A stretch of DNA of 64,000 bases from positions 372,001 to 436,000 of the forward strand of contig JAALGY010000012.1 of NCBI GenBank assembly GCA_032358165.1, written 5' to 3'. The notes beneath the pieces are model-generated. The model saw only the letters and a program-made list of their open reading frames with translations, did not search any database and was not told where the DNA came from. Each line of letters begins with the position of its first letter. Position 1 is the stretch's first letter. Source of the DNA: Diplosphaera chodatii (taxonomy: Eukaryota; Chlorophyta; Trebouxiophyceae; Prasiolales; Stichococcaceae). The position numbers and the translations under genes were made by a program. This document shows positions 22,885 to 33,454 of this stretch, piece after piece.

Positions 22885-24555
22885 ATGACGATCTGCACGC
22901 GTTCGTTCTCTGACGTTGTCTCCTCAACAGATGCGGCGATGGACTGGGCGACGGTTGCGTCACTGAGTGACCTGGCTGCACTCCGGAAGATCGCCAAACG
23001 GTACAACGTGTCTGTTCGCAGGGGCGCCAACGCAGAAACGGTTCGTCGGCAGCTACACGCCGTCATGGAGCCAATGGACGGCATTGCGGACGCTGCACTT
23101 GCAGAGTTTTCGGTGTCGGACTCCAGCGCCGATTTGAGTCAGCAGTCCTGCACGCACAACGCGGCACCCATCAGCGAGGCCTATACGGCGCCTGCTGCTC
23201 AGCAGCGGCCACCCAGGGGCCCCCTGCGTGGACTTGCATGCGTGCATGCAACTGCAGATGATGCTGACTTGGATCACGTGACTGCCCAGACTGCTCAGGG
23301 TGATTCCAGTGCAGGCTGTGCAGTCCCACAGCCCTCGTCCAACGCTGCCATTGCGCCATACTTGCGCAGGATTGCGTCTCTTGAGGCCGAGGTGCAGCAG
23401 CTGAAGCTTGAGGCAGCAGCACATCAGCAAGCGGCACTGCAGCAGCAATGCCAGCCAGTCAAGCTTGTCATACATGTGCAGCAGCCACAGCCCAACAGCA
23501 GCAGCCAGGAGCAGCAGATGGCACCGGACAGGCAGCATGCAGCTCCAGAGCAGCATGCAGCACCCGCGCCAGCAGCTCCCAGCAGCCAGCCTGCAACATC
23601 AGCAACGGCATCAGCAGCAGCATTGCCACAGCAGCCAACAGCAACCAGCCGGCCCAGCATTGATCCACAGCAGCAGCCGCGGCTCCCAGCACGCAGCAGC
23701 AGCACTGGATCAGCAGCATGGGTCTTCAGCGGCTTGGATTTTGCAGCAGGCAGCAGCAGCGATGTTGCCGCAGCGGCAGTACAGGGTTTCTGCACCAGCA
23801 AGCTTTGCTTGCAAGATGCTGCACAGCACATCACCGTGATGCGTGTCAGCAAGCAGAAGACCGGTCTGGCTGTTGTCAGCATTGACGATGGTGCTTTTGT
23901 GCGCAGGATGTGCAGCGCGAAAGCGCGCCTTCCCCGCACTTGCGGTGTTTCAGTTTATGAGAGTGTGGCACCGCAGCGTCGGGACGCAGCGGCACAGCTG
24001 CGCAGGAGCCAGCACCATGCAGCCCAGGACGCAGCTCCGGTGGCGAACGCACGCCGCGCAGCCGCAGATGCTATGCAATTTGCACAGCATCACCTCGCGC
24101 CGCGCCGGCAGCGGCGGCCAAGCGCATTTGCACTTCCCTTACCGCTATCCATTCATTGGACACCGTTCAGGGACCGGGTTCGATCCCTGGCGGTGGCGGA
24201 AGTTTCGGGTCTAGTTCCGTGTGGGACCAACCCACCCCACCCTATGCAAGTGGTTGCTTCGGCAATCTGCCCTCCATGGTTTGTGTATATAAGTCGTTGA
24301 AAAACGCAATACACAAACAGCCTTCCGGTCAAAGGTCCTTTTCCATCGCTATTTGCACTTCCCTTACCGCTATCCAGCGCTCTTGGCCCTCACCCTGCTG
24401 TTGCTCCCCTTGGCATTGCATCACGCTTTGCTGTGCTGCCTGTTGAGCCCACTTCTCACACATCACCTGGTGGCCCCACTTTGGCTGAGGGAACATCACC
24501 CTCTCCAGCAAAGGCGCCAGCCACCCCCAACCCCACCCCCAACCATGTCTGCTAG
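22885..24555 (+). pseudogene. LINE-A ORF1 (coiled-coil RNA-binding-type protein), interrupted by a T-arm element
   Basis: ATG at 22885. Removing the element and one AGCG target copy (24125-24379, 255 bp) gives a continuous frame ending at TAG 24553-24555. Visible: an N-terminal helical region, a short coiled coil (RRIASLEAEVQQLKLEA, residues about 155-175), a long Gln/Ala/Ser-rich low-complexity tract, then a region (residues about 290-350) with beta-strand-like pattern (HITVMRVSKQKTGLAVVSID) and a basic Ala/Arg-rich end. LINE ORF1 proteins bind the element RNA; that role is inferred from position and coiled coil, as I see no CCHC knuckle. The TAG is in frame with ORF2 and no AUG precedes the ORF2 endonuclease, so an ORF1-ORF2 fusion by readthrough is possible. 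Confidence 0.65.
24125..24375 (+). mobile_element. T-arm element with partial tandem unit, in LINE-A ORF1
   Basis: 251 bp between AGCG repeats (24121-24124, 24376-24379). Begins with about 30 bp of unit 3' end, then a full unit. B-box GGTTCGATCCC at about 24178, TATATAAG at about 24287. The inserted length of 255 keeps the ORF1 frame. Confidence 0.8.
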
Positions 24556-27500
24556 GGGTGTTGGGGCCGGGCTGCGCCCGGCGCAATCCGGTCCCCTAAC
24601 AGCGCCCTGTCTGTGCTGAGCCTGAACGTCCAGGGGTGGCTGACCAGAGATGCATCTGCGCTATCGCAGGTCATCAAGGCGGCTGACTTCGACGTGCTGG
24701 CCTTCAGCGAGACGTGGGCGCGGGAGGGGACCGACGCGCCGGAGCTGGACGGCTTCACATCTGTCCTTCACCTGCCGCGGAGCCGGCGTCAGCAGCGTGG
24801 CGGTGCACGTGGCGGCCTCGCTGTCTACGTCGCCGACAAGCTTGCATCATCGGTGACACACTTGTCAACTGGACCCCAAAACTGCTATGCTGTTTTGAGG
24901 TTTGACAAGGCTGTCGGTCAGGAGGAGGATGCTTACATGATTCCATGCTACATACCACCCGAGGGAAGCCCATCCTTTGATGGCAAGGGCCCTGCGGTCT
25001 GGGAGGCGTTACGTGAGGAGGTGAGCGCCACCTGCCGCATGGGGCATGTGTTTGTTGTTGGAGACCTGAACGCACGCACCAGCACCTGCCCGGACTTCCC
25101 GGGATCTGTCGATCACCCTGTCACAGAGGAGTTCCTGCCCTCCACCGCCCCTCCTGTGCAGTCACAGCGGCACAGCCGCGACAACAGGGAGCGGCCCAAC
25201 AGGTGGGGCAGGGCTCTGCTTGACATGTGTGTTGAGACATCCGTCAGGATTGCTAACGGTCGTGTTTCAGGAGATGAGGAGGGACAGGTCACTTTTGTTA
25301 GCCAAAGTCAGGTGGGCAGCAGCCTGATTGACTATGTGCTTGCAAGTGCTGATGCATTCCCTTTGATTCATTCCCTAACAGTACTCCCCGCTCCTGAGTC
25401 GGACCATGCAGCCTTGCATCTGCTCATCAAGAGGACCGCCGCCGCTCAGCAGCCGCTCCCACGTCGCCAGCGCCGCCGCCATCAGCAGCAGCAACCGCAG
25501 CAGCCCACGACCCAGCAGCCCCTGCGCCTCGGCGCAGCGCAGCTGGAAGTGTGGCAGCAGCGCCTGCAGCAGCCTGATGCGGCAGCCCAACTGGTCGACA
25601 TTGCAGCGGCAGCAGATGCCGCCCTGGTACCCGATGACATGCATGCTGTGGGCATGCAGTTCGATCAGCTCATTAAGACCACGCAGGCTGAGGTGGCTGC
25701 AACAGCGCCGGCCGCCAAGGGGCGGCGGCGGGACCGCAACGCTGTGCCTCGCTGGTGGGATGCTGACCTGGCACGCGGACGCCGCGCAGCGCGGCAAGCC
25801 GCGCGGCGCGACCCGCAGTCACCGGCTGCTCGCGCGCTCCGCCAGCAGTACCAGCACCTGCTACGCCGCACCCAGCGCCAGTGGACCCGCAGTCAGGCTC
25901 TCGCCCTCACTGAACTGGCTCGATCAACCAACTCCAAAAAGTTCTGGCAAAAGTTCAAACCCGCTAAGAAGCGGTCGTGTCCCATAGCAGATGATGTGAT
26001 GCTTGACTCCTTCCGGAAACTGCTGGATGCCCCCACAGTTTCATCAAGCACTGCAGGTACCTCGGGTAGTGGTGCTGCGCCACCTTTTGCCGACGGGAGC
26101 GAGCTCAACTCGCCCTTCACAGCCGGCGCCGTGCAACAGGCTATAGGAGCCCTGCGCGGAGGCAAAGCAACGGTGGGCCTGCTCAAATTGGATGCTTTAT
26201 CTGTTGCAGCGGCGCAGCTTGCACCTTGTCTTGCATCTGTTTTTAACGCTTGTCAAAGGGTGGCAGCGTTGCCAAGGGGCTGGGCTCTGTGCGGCATCAC
26301 GCCGATCCACAAGGGGGGCGACACATCCGATCCGGGTAATTACCGTGGCATTGCTGTTGGCTCTTTATTGGCAAAGCTATATGCTTGCATGCTTAACGAA
26401 AAGCTTATGAGGTGGACCGAGCAGCACCAGCTGCGCGCACGCGGACAGGCGGGCTTCCGCAAGGACCACCGCACCACCGATCAAACCTTCGTCCTTCGCA
26501 CCCTCATCGAGAAGGCCAAGGCAGATAAGCAGCCTCTATACTCTTGCTTTGTCGATTTCAAGAAAGCATACGACACTGTACCTCGTGATTTGCTTTGGGA
26601 GAAGCTGCAGCGGATTGGGGTGCATGGGGAGTTTCTGAGGGGCGTGCAGGCACTGTATGCTGATGTGCCCATGGCACTGCAGTTTGAAGGGGGAATGTCC
26701 GACACATTTCAGAGCACTCTGGGGGTTAAGCAGGGATGTCCACTATCTCCAACCCTTTTCGGGATTTACATTGACGATTTCCAAGCGGAGCTGGAGGCTG
26801 CCGGCGCGGACCTGGACCTGCCCACCCTATGTGGTGTGCAGGCACCTGCCCTCTTCTATGCAGATGATCTGGACCTGGTGTCCACATCCGTACGCGGCCT
26901 GCAGGCGGTAATGGATAGCGGTAAGGGAAGTGCAAATAGCGATGGAAAAGGACCTTTGACCGGAAGGCTGTTTGTGTATTGCGTTTTTCAACGACTTATA
27001 TACACAAACCATGGAGGGCAGATTGCCGAAGCAACCACTTGCATAGGGTGGGGTGGGTTGGTCCCACACGGAACTAGACCCGAAACTTCCGCCACCGCCA
27101 GGGATCGAACCCGGTCCCTGAACGGTGTCCAATGAATGGATAGCGGTAAGGGAAGTGCAAATAGCGATGGAAAAGGACCTTTGACCGGAAGGCTGTTTGT
27201 GTATTGCGTTTTTCAACGACTTATATACACAAACCATGGAGGGCAGATTGCCGAAGCAACCACGCCGCAGGCGCAGCTCGACCTGCTGGAGTCGTACTGC
27301 AAGCGGTGGCGCCTCACCGTCAACGTGAAGAAGACTAAGGTCGTGGTGTACGGAGCCCAGGCTGCTGCACCACCGGTTCTCACCTACATGCATGCTCCCA
27401 TCGAAGTGCTGGACTCGTTTACATATTTGGGGGTTGACATCTCCAGTCGTAGTTCTTTTGCTGCCGCTAGCATCGGCAGAGCGGCCTCCGCCCAGCGCGC

Positions 27501-28437
27501 CGCACTTGCATTGCAGCATCGTTGCCATGACCTGAGTTTGCATGACCCAGCACTGCAGCTACACTTGTTCGATGCACTAGTACGTCCTGTTATGCTTTAT
27601 GGTGTCGAAACATGGGGTCCTGGGGCGTTGTGCGGTAGTGGCATGGACACTTGTGAGCTTGTCCATCGGAAGTTTCTTCGGTCTGTTCTTGGAGTGCGTA
27701 CAGGCACTCCCAACGTGGCGGTGTTGGGGGAGCTTGGGCGATTCCCGGTGGCACACACGGCAACGCTGGCCATCTGCCGGTTCTGGAACCGGCTGGTCGC
27801 AATGCCGGACACACGCCTCACCAAGCAGGCATTCCTGGAGAACTGTGCTCTGGCCACCCAGCCGGGGCGCAGCAAGACCAGCTCAGCATGCTGGGCTGCC
27901 CAGGTGTGCTCGTTCCTGCACTTCATGTCACCCATCGTTGACGGCGTGCCGCAGCGCATTGACACTTCGGTTGTCAGTGCACACCTGCAGCGCCACACAT
28001 TCGATGCTGTGAATGGCAGCGACTTGCGCAAAGTGCGTGAGTGGCTGGGAGTCAGGGGCCCTGTGAACGGTGACAACTACCAGCTGGCCGGCTACTTGCA
28101 GGCAGTCGCCTCCAAGACCGGTCGTCGGCGGTTAGCACAGTTTCGGATGGGCAGTCACATGCTGGGGGTGGAGACAGGGAGGTGGCAGCGTCTGCCGCGG
28201 GCAGAGCGGCTGTGTCAGCGGTGTAGCTGCGGCGTGGTGGATGATGAGGCGCACATGGTCTGGGGGTGTCCAGCTCTAGTAGATCAGAGGGTGCAGCATT
28301 ATGAGCTGTTTCAGGACAGCGACATCACCTCAGTGGCGGACTTTATGCAGCAAGATGCCGGGCAACTGGCAGCCTTTTTGCGGGTTTGTCATGATCATTG
28401 TGCAGAGTTGGAGGGGTGTACATCCAACCGGGCTTGA
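24556..28437 (+). pseudogene. LINE-A ORF2: APE endonuclease, reverse transcriptase, Cys/His finger
   Basis: Frame runs from the codon after the ORF1 TAG; the first AUG is only at 24937, inside the endonuclease. APE motifs, counting from 24613: LSLNVQGW (2-9), SETW (32-35), GDLNAR (150-155), DYVLAS (240-245), SDH (263-265), which supply the metal-binding and catalytic Asn/Asp/His of this nuclease. RT motifs: NYRGIAVGS (about 576), FVDFKKAYDTV (about 646), GVKQGCPLSPTLFGIYID (about 705) and the catalytic FYADD (about 747). After the T-arm insertion (26908-27266) come the thumb region and a C-terminal finger CQRC-SCG ... EAHMVWGC. The protein would nick target DNA and copy element RNA. The insertion brings in a TGA at about 27133, so the product is truncated unless removed. 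Confidence 0.85.
26908..27266 (-). mobile_element. T-arm element dimer (1.6 units) in LINE-A ORF2
   Basis: Reverse orientation, 359 bp, between 7-bp repeats GCAGGCG (26901-26907, 27267-27273). One full unit (about 26912-27134) followed by a partial unit stopping in GAAGCAACCAC; the variable edge is the element's 5' side. The net insertion of 366 bp keeps the host frame, and its edges can be read as GTAATG...CCGCAG. Confidence 0.85.
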
Positions 28438-28569
28438 GTGGAACCATCCTGTCAGCGGGGAGTGAACGGTTTTGGACACGACTCGTTGTGCATGTTGCTC
28501 TGGGTTATTCCGCCAGAGCCTGTGGCTAGGCCAAAATGGCCCACCACCAGTATGTAATCAATGTCAATG
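28438..28569 (+). promoter_or_regulatory. LINE-A 3' UTR with hairpin and hexamer tail
   Basis: About 130 bp after the ORF2 stop. Near the end GGCCAAAATGGCC can form a 5-bp stem with an AAA loop, followed by ACCAGTATGTAATCAATGTC and one or more AATGTC repeats. The same end is found in every LINE-A copy in the window. A short tandem-repeat tail rather than poly(A), and a nearby hairpin, are typical of RT recognition ends in some LINE clades. Confidence 0.6.
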
Positions 28570-29470
28570 ACAAGTGTCCATGCCACTACCGCACAACGCC
28601 CCCGGTCCCCATGTTTCGACGCCATAAAGCATAACAGGACGTACTAGTGCATCGAACAAGTGTAGCTGCAGTGCTGGGTCATCCAAGCTCAGGTCATGGC
28701 AACGATGCTGCAATGCAAGTGCGGCGCGCTGGGCGGAGGCCGCTCTGCCGATGCTAGCGGCAGCAAAAGAACTACGACTGGAAATGTCAACCCCCAAATA
28801 TGTAAAGGAGTCCAGCACTTCGATGGGAGCATGCATGTAGGTGAGAACCGGTGGTGCAGCAGCCTGGGCTCCGTACACCACGACCTTAGTCTTCTTCACG
28901 TTGACGGTGAGGCGCCACCGCTTGCAGTACGACTCCAGCAGGTCGAGCTGCGCCTGCAGGCCGCGTACGGATGTGGACACCAGGTCCAGATCATCTGCAT
29001 AGAAGAGGGCAGGTGCCTGCACACCACACAGGGTGGGCAGGTCCAGGTCCGCGCCGGCAGCCTCCAGCTCCGCTTGGAAATCGTCAATGTAAATCCCGAA
29101 AAGGGTTGGAGATAGTGGACATCCCTGCTTAACCCCCAGAGTGCTCTGAAATGTGTCGGACATTCCCCCCTCAAACTGCAGTGCCATGGGCACATCAGCA
29201 TACAGTGCCTGCACGCCCCTCAGAAACTCCCCATGCACCCCAATCCGCTGCAGCTTCTCCCAAAGCAAATCACGAGGTACAGTGTCGTATGCTTTCTTGA
29301 AATCGACAAAGCAAGAGTATAGAGGCTGCTTATCTGCCTTGGCCTTCTCAATGAGGGTGCGAACGACGAAGGTCTGATCGGTGGTGCGGTGGTCCTTGCG
29401 GAAGCCCGCTTGTCCGCGTGCGCGCAGCTGGTGCTGCTCGGTCCACCTCATAAGCTTTTCGTTAAGCATG
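28570..29470 (-). mobile_element. continuation of the fourth-unit LINE-A (RT domain part)
   Basis: Continues the LINE-A broken at 22489. It covers ORF2 from the CDTS end back through FYADDLDL, GVKQGCPLSP, FVDFKKAYDTV to LMRWTEQHQLRARGQ at 29470. Longer than the LINE-A in R1-R3, which stops at DFQAELEA. Confidence 0.8.
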
Positions 29471-30055
29471 CAAGAAACTTCCGATGGACAAGCTCACAAG
29501 TATCCATGCCACTACCGCACAACGCCCCAGGACCCCATGTTTCGACACCATAAAGCATAACAGGACGTACTAGTGCATCGAACAAGTGCAGCTGCAGTGC
29601 TGGGTCATGCAAGCTCAGGTCATGGCAACGATGCTGCAATGCAAGTGCGGCGCGCTGGGCGGAGGCCGCTCTGCCGCTAGCATCGGCAGCAAAAGAACTA
29701 CGACTAGAGATGTCAACCCCCAAATAGGTAAACGAGTCCAGCACTTCGATGGGAGCATGCATGTAGGTGAGAACCGGTGGTGCCGCAGCCTGGGCTGCGT
29801 ACACCACGACCTTAGTCTTCTTCACGTTGACGGTGAGGCGCCAGCGTTTGCAGTACGACTCCAGCAGGTCGAGCTGCGCCTGCAGGCCGCGTACGGATGT
29901 GGACACCAGGTCCAGATCATCTGCATAGAAGAGGGCAGGTGCCTGCACACCACACAGGGTGGGCAGGTCCAGGTTCGCGCCGGCGGCCTCCAGCTCCGCT
30001 TGGAAATCGTCAATGTAAATCCCAAAAAGGGTTGGAGATAGTGGACATCCCTGCT
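29471..30055 (-). mobile_element. LINE-A ORF2 fragment
   Basis: Internal ORF2 piece (from VHRKFL back to GVKQGCPLSP), abutting the previous copy at GCATGCAAGAAAC and LINE-B at about 30055. It has private changes such as ADASGRAAS (the AASIGRAAS region) and YAAQAAA. Confidence 0.75.
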
Positions 30056-30892
30056 AGCTGGGAACAGCTCTGCGGCACCAACATCCGCAAGGCCGATGTT
30101 GCCGTCGCCTGGCGAGCCCTTCACTGCCAACTCCGCACACAAACAAACAAACAAACTCCGCACACCATCCTTCCTCACCTACTGCCGCTATAAGCACGCC
30201 GCTGTCGACATGTCAGGTGACACCCCCATGCAGAGGGCCTGCTGCCGCTGGCCGGCTTGCCGTACCCCGCTCGTCAACAACCCCGCCACCCTGCAGCCCA
30301 CCACCGTTGCCAACACCACCCACGTCCTCCTCCACTGCCCGCTCACACGCCCTGCCCTCCAGTGGCTCTGCGACTTGTGGGCTGCCATCGACGGCGGCCA
30401 CACACCCCCAACCACTCCTGACGTCATCATCGCGGGCGACCCCACTGCCTGGCACCCTGGCCGCCCAGACCTTGAGCTGTGGACCCGGCTTCGGGTCACC
30501 TACCTACAGAAGGCCTGGGACGCCCACTGTGCTGTCCACAATGGTGGCCCCACACCCTCATCTACATCTATCGCCGCCGCCACCCTCCACTCCGCCGTGC
30601 AGTCGATGCGCACCGAGTTCACTGCCGCCTACACGTCCCCCACGGAGCTAGCACAGCAGTGCGACGCGCACATGACTGGAGCTCAGCGAGGCCAGCAGAT
30701 TGACGACGACAACAACCCCATGACCGACTTCAAAAGGATCTGGATCACGAGCGGCCTCTGCAGCATGAACGGCCGAGACCTTGTCGTCCGCTGGACGGCC
30801 ACTCACCCAGTGCCGCTGCCAGCAGTACGTCCACAGCCACAGTCACAATCACGTCCACAGCCTCAGCGCCAACCTCAGCCCCAACCTGAGTC
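30056..30892 (+). pseudogene. LINE-B ORF2 C-terminal fragment
   Basis: Reads from EQLCGTNIRKADVAVAWRAL through the Cys/His finger (CCRWPAC ... THVLLHC) to the Gln/Pro-rich tail, cut at about 30892 where the near-full-length minus-strand LINE-B begins. A tail-only insertion at 30141-30153 shifts its frame. It is orientated head-on to the minus-strand copy, so about 800 bp of LINE-B coding sequence is present as an inverted repeat with 31719-32500. Confidence 0.75.
30129..30165 (+). mobile_element. tail-only LINE-B insertion with 12-bp TSD
   Basis: AACTCCGCACAC at 30129-30140 is repeated at 30154-30165, separated only by AAACAAACAAACA. The uninterrupted target is seen at about 32800 (other strand). 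A 13-nt insert of pure LINE-B tail. Confidence 0.8.
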
Positions 30893-31009
30893 TTCTGGGC
30901 TCCGCGGGTGGCCGCTGCTAGGTGCTGTCATGCTACTAAGGTCTTGGTCTTGCTCTTGCTCTTGTTTCTTGATCTTGGCCCAGTGCGGACTGGGCAGGTG
31001 AGGTACGGG

Positions 31010-31665
31010 TGTATAGGTGAGGGTGAGTGGTGGTGGGAGTCCAAGATGGGACCGAAGGTGAAGGTGAAGGCGATGACGGGTGCTGGTAGGTGAGGTGTGG
31101 AGGGTGTAGGTGAAGGTGAGCGGCGGTGGGAGTCCAGGATGGGACCGAAGGTGGAGGTGAAGGTGACGGCGGGTGCTGGCAGGTGAGGTGTGAGGGTGTA
31201 GGTGAAGGTGAGTGGCGGTGGGAGTCCGGGATGGGACCGAAAGTGAAGGCGAAGGCGACGGCGGTGGCTGGTAGGTGAGGTGTGAGGGGGTAGGTGAGGG
31301 TGAGCGGCGGTGGGAGTCCAGGATGGGACCGAAAGTGAAGGTGAAGGCGACGGCGGGTGCTAGCAGGTGAGGTGTGAGAGTGTAGGTGAGGGTGAGCGGC
31401 GGTGGGAGTCCAGGATGGGACCGAAAGTGAAGGTGAAGGCGACGGCGGGTGCTGGCAGGTGAGGTGTGAGAGTGTAGGTGAAGGTGAGCGGCGGTGGGAG
31501 TCCAGGATGGGACCGAAAGTGAAGGTGAAGGCGACGGCGGGTGCTGGCAGGTGAGGTGTGAGGATGTAGGTGAAGGTGAGTGGCGGTGGGAGCCCAGAAT
31601 GGGGTTGAAAGTGAAGGTGGAGATGACGGCGGGTGCTGGCAGGTGAGGTGTGAGGTGTAGGCGGT
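31010..31665 (-). repeat. LINE-B 3' UTR minisatellite, about 7 units
   Basis: Same 92-bp unit as at 1260-2390, with small indels. The LINE-B ORF2 stop is just upstream in sense (31719-31721). Confidence 0.85.
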
Positions 31666-32511
31666 GTGCGTCGGCGTGAGTGTGGTGGGCATTCACCGTA
31701 GTCGTGCGAGACAGTGCTTCAGATGAGTTGGAGGCGCGGTGGGGAGGCAGCCGTCGGGGGTGGTTGCTGCGATGTTTGCGGCGGGGGTCCAGGGCGGGAC
31801 TCAGGTTGGGGCTGAGGTTGGCGCTGAGGCTGTGGACGTGATTGTGACTGTGGCTGTGGACGTACTGCTGGCAGCGGCACTGGGTGAGTGGCCGTCCAGC
31901 GGACGACAAGGTCTCGGCCGTTCATGCTGCAGAGGCCGCTCGCGATCCAGATCCTTTTGAAGTCGGTCATGGGGTTGTTGTCGTCGTCAATCTGCTGGCC
32001 TCGCTGAGCTCCAGTCATGTGCGCGTCGCACTGCTGTGCTAGCTCCGTGGGGGACGTGTAGGCGGCAGTGAACTCGGTGCGCATCGACTGCACGGCGGAG
32101 TGGAGGGTGGCGGCGGCGATAGATGTAGATGAGGGTGTGGGGCCACCATTGTGGACAGCACAGTGGGCGTCCCAGGCCTTCTGTAGGTAGGTGACCCGAA
32201 GCCGGGTCCACAGCTCAAGGTCCAGGCGGCCAGGGTGCCAGGCAGTGGGGTCGCCCGCGATGATGACGTCAGGAGTGGTTGGGGGTGTGTGGCCGCCGTC
32301 GATGGCAGCCCACAAGTCGCAGAGCCACTGGAGGGCAGGGCGTGTGAGCGGGCAGTGGAGGAGGACGTGGGTGGTGTTGGCGACGGTGGTGGGCTGCAGG
32401 GTGGCGGGGTTGTTGACGAGCGGGGTACGGCAAGCCGGCCAGCGGCAGCAGGCCCTCTGCATGGGGGTGTCACCTGACATGTCGACAGCGGCGTGCTTAT
32501 AGCGGCAGTAG

Positions 32512-32775
32512 TCCTTTTCCATCGCTATTTGCACTTCCCTTACCGCTATCCATTCATTGGACACCGTTCAGGGACCGGGTTCGATCCCTGGCGGTGGCGG
32601 AAGTTTCGGGTCTAGTTCCGTGTGGGACCAACCCACCCCACCCTATGCAAGTGGTTGCTTCGGCAATCTGCCCTCCATGGTTTGTGTATATAAGTCGTTG
32701 AAAAACGCAATACACAAACAGCCTTCCGGTCAAAGGTCCTTTTCCATCGCTATTTGCACTTCCCTTACCGCTATC
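32512..32775 (+). mobile_element. T-arm element, 1.2 units, in LINE-B ORF2
   Basis: 264 bp between CAGTAG repeats (32506-32511, 32776-32781). Starts inside the 3' end of one unit (TCCTTTTCCATCGC) and continues through a full unit. Both ends therefore share about 40 bp as direct terminal repeats. Confidence 0.8.
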
Positions 32776-33225
32776 CAGTAGGTGAGGAAGGATGGTGTGC
32801 GAAGTTGGCAGTGAAGGGCTCGCCAGGCGACGGCGACATCGGCCTTGCGGATGTTGGTGCCGCAGAGCTGTTCCCAGCAGCGGCGGTACTTGGAGGCGAC
32901 GGCAGGGGTGGTGTTGTCTTGAGGAGGATGGCGTTGTTGGTGGGGCCGGCGAGCGTGTGCTTGGGGCCGCTGCTGTGGGTCGCGGGCCCGTGTCGCCATA
33001 GCGTGCACGCTTGGTTGGGGCCCTGTGATGGCGATGAAGCATGGGAGACGGTGTGGAGCTGCTGTTGGCGAGGGCGAGGCAGGGCGTGGGGAACTAGTTG
33101 TGGGCTGGTCGGCAGGGGGCGGGGAGTCCGGCTGAGTCGGCTGAGTGGGCGTCGGAGAAGTGGAGTGGGGTGCAGCAGCTGCTGTTATCGCCAGTGGTGC
33201 CTGCGGGGAGGTGCGTGTAACCCAG

Positions 33226-33454
33226 GCTGGATAGCGGTAAGGGAAGTGCAAATAGCGATGGCAAAGGACCTTTGACCGGAAGGCTGTTTATGTATTGCGT
33301 TTTTCAACGACTTATATACACAAACCATGGAGGGCAGATTGCCGAAGCAACCACTTGCATAGGGTGGGGTGGGTTGGTCCCACACGAAACTAGACCCGAA
33401 ACTTCCGCCACCACCAGGGATCGAACCCGGTCCCTGAACGGTGTCCAATGAATG
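33226..33454 (-). mobile_element. T-arm element, single unit, in LINE-B ORF2
   Basis: About 229 bp starting GCTGGATAGCGGTAAGG and ending GTCCAATGAATG. The host sequence CCCAGTCTGGG is split here with loss of one T. Two private changes: GGCAAAGG and CACCACCAGGG in the T-arm stem. Confidence 0.7.

Larger units (their letters stand above)
22490..28569 (+). mobile_element. LINE-A, full-length copy (about 6.08 kb, or 5.46 kb without its two insertions)
   Basis: The only copy with a 5' UTR (22490-22884), ORF1, ORF2 and 3' UTR ending at the (AATGTC)n tail. It lies inside a minus-strand LINE-A: the flanks read GGACAAGCTCAC / ACAAGTGTCCATG, which fuse exactly to the uninterrupted sequence seen at 15342-15365, with at most a 2-bp duplication (AC). 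It carries T-arm elements at 24125-24375 (ORF1) and 26908-27266 (ORF2), so this copy itself is probably dead. Confidence 0.85.

Noticed and set aside
24178..24194. tRNA gene suggested by GGTTCGATCCC in the T-arm elements
   Set aside because: Only the T-arm/B-box is present. No acceptor stem partner, D-arm, anticodon arm or A-box at a proper distance upstream.
22885..24300. ORF1 of LINE-A ending in IHWTPFRDRVRS...
   Set aside because: That C-terminus is T-arm element sequence read in frame; the native ORF1 end is at 24555 after removal of the insertion.
26908..27266. Hammerhead ribozyme (retrozyme or PLE type) in the T-arm element
   Set aside because: No CTGANGA...GAAA core on either strand of the unit.
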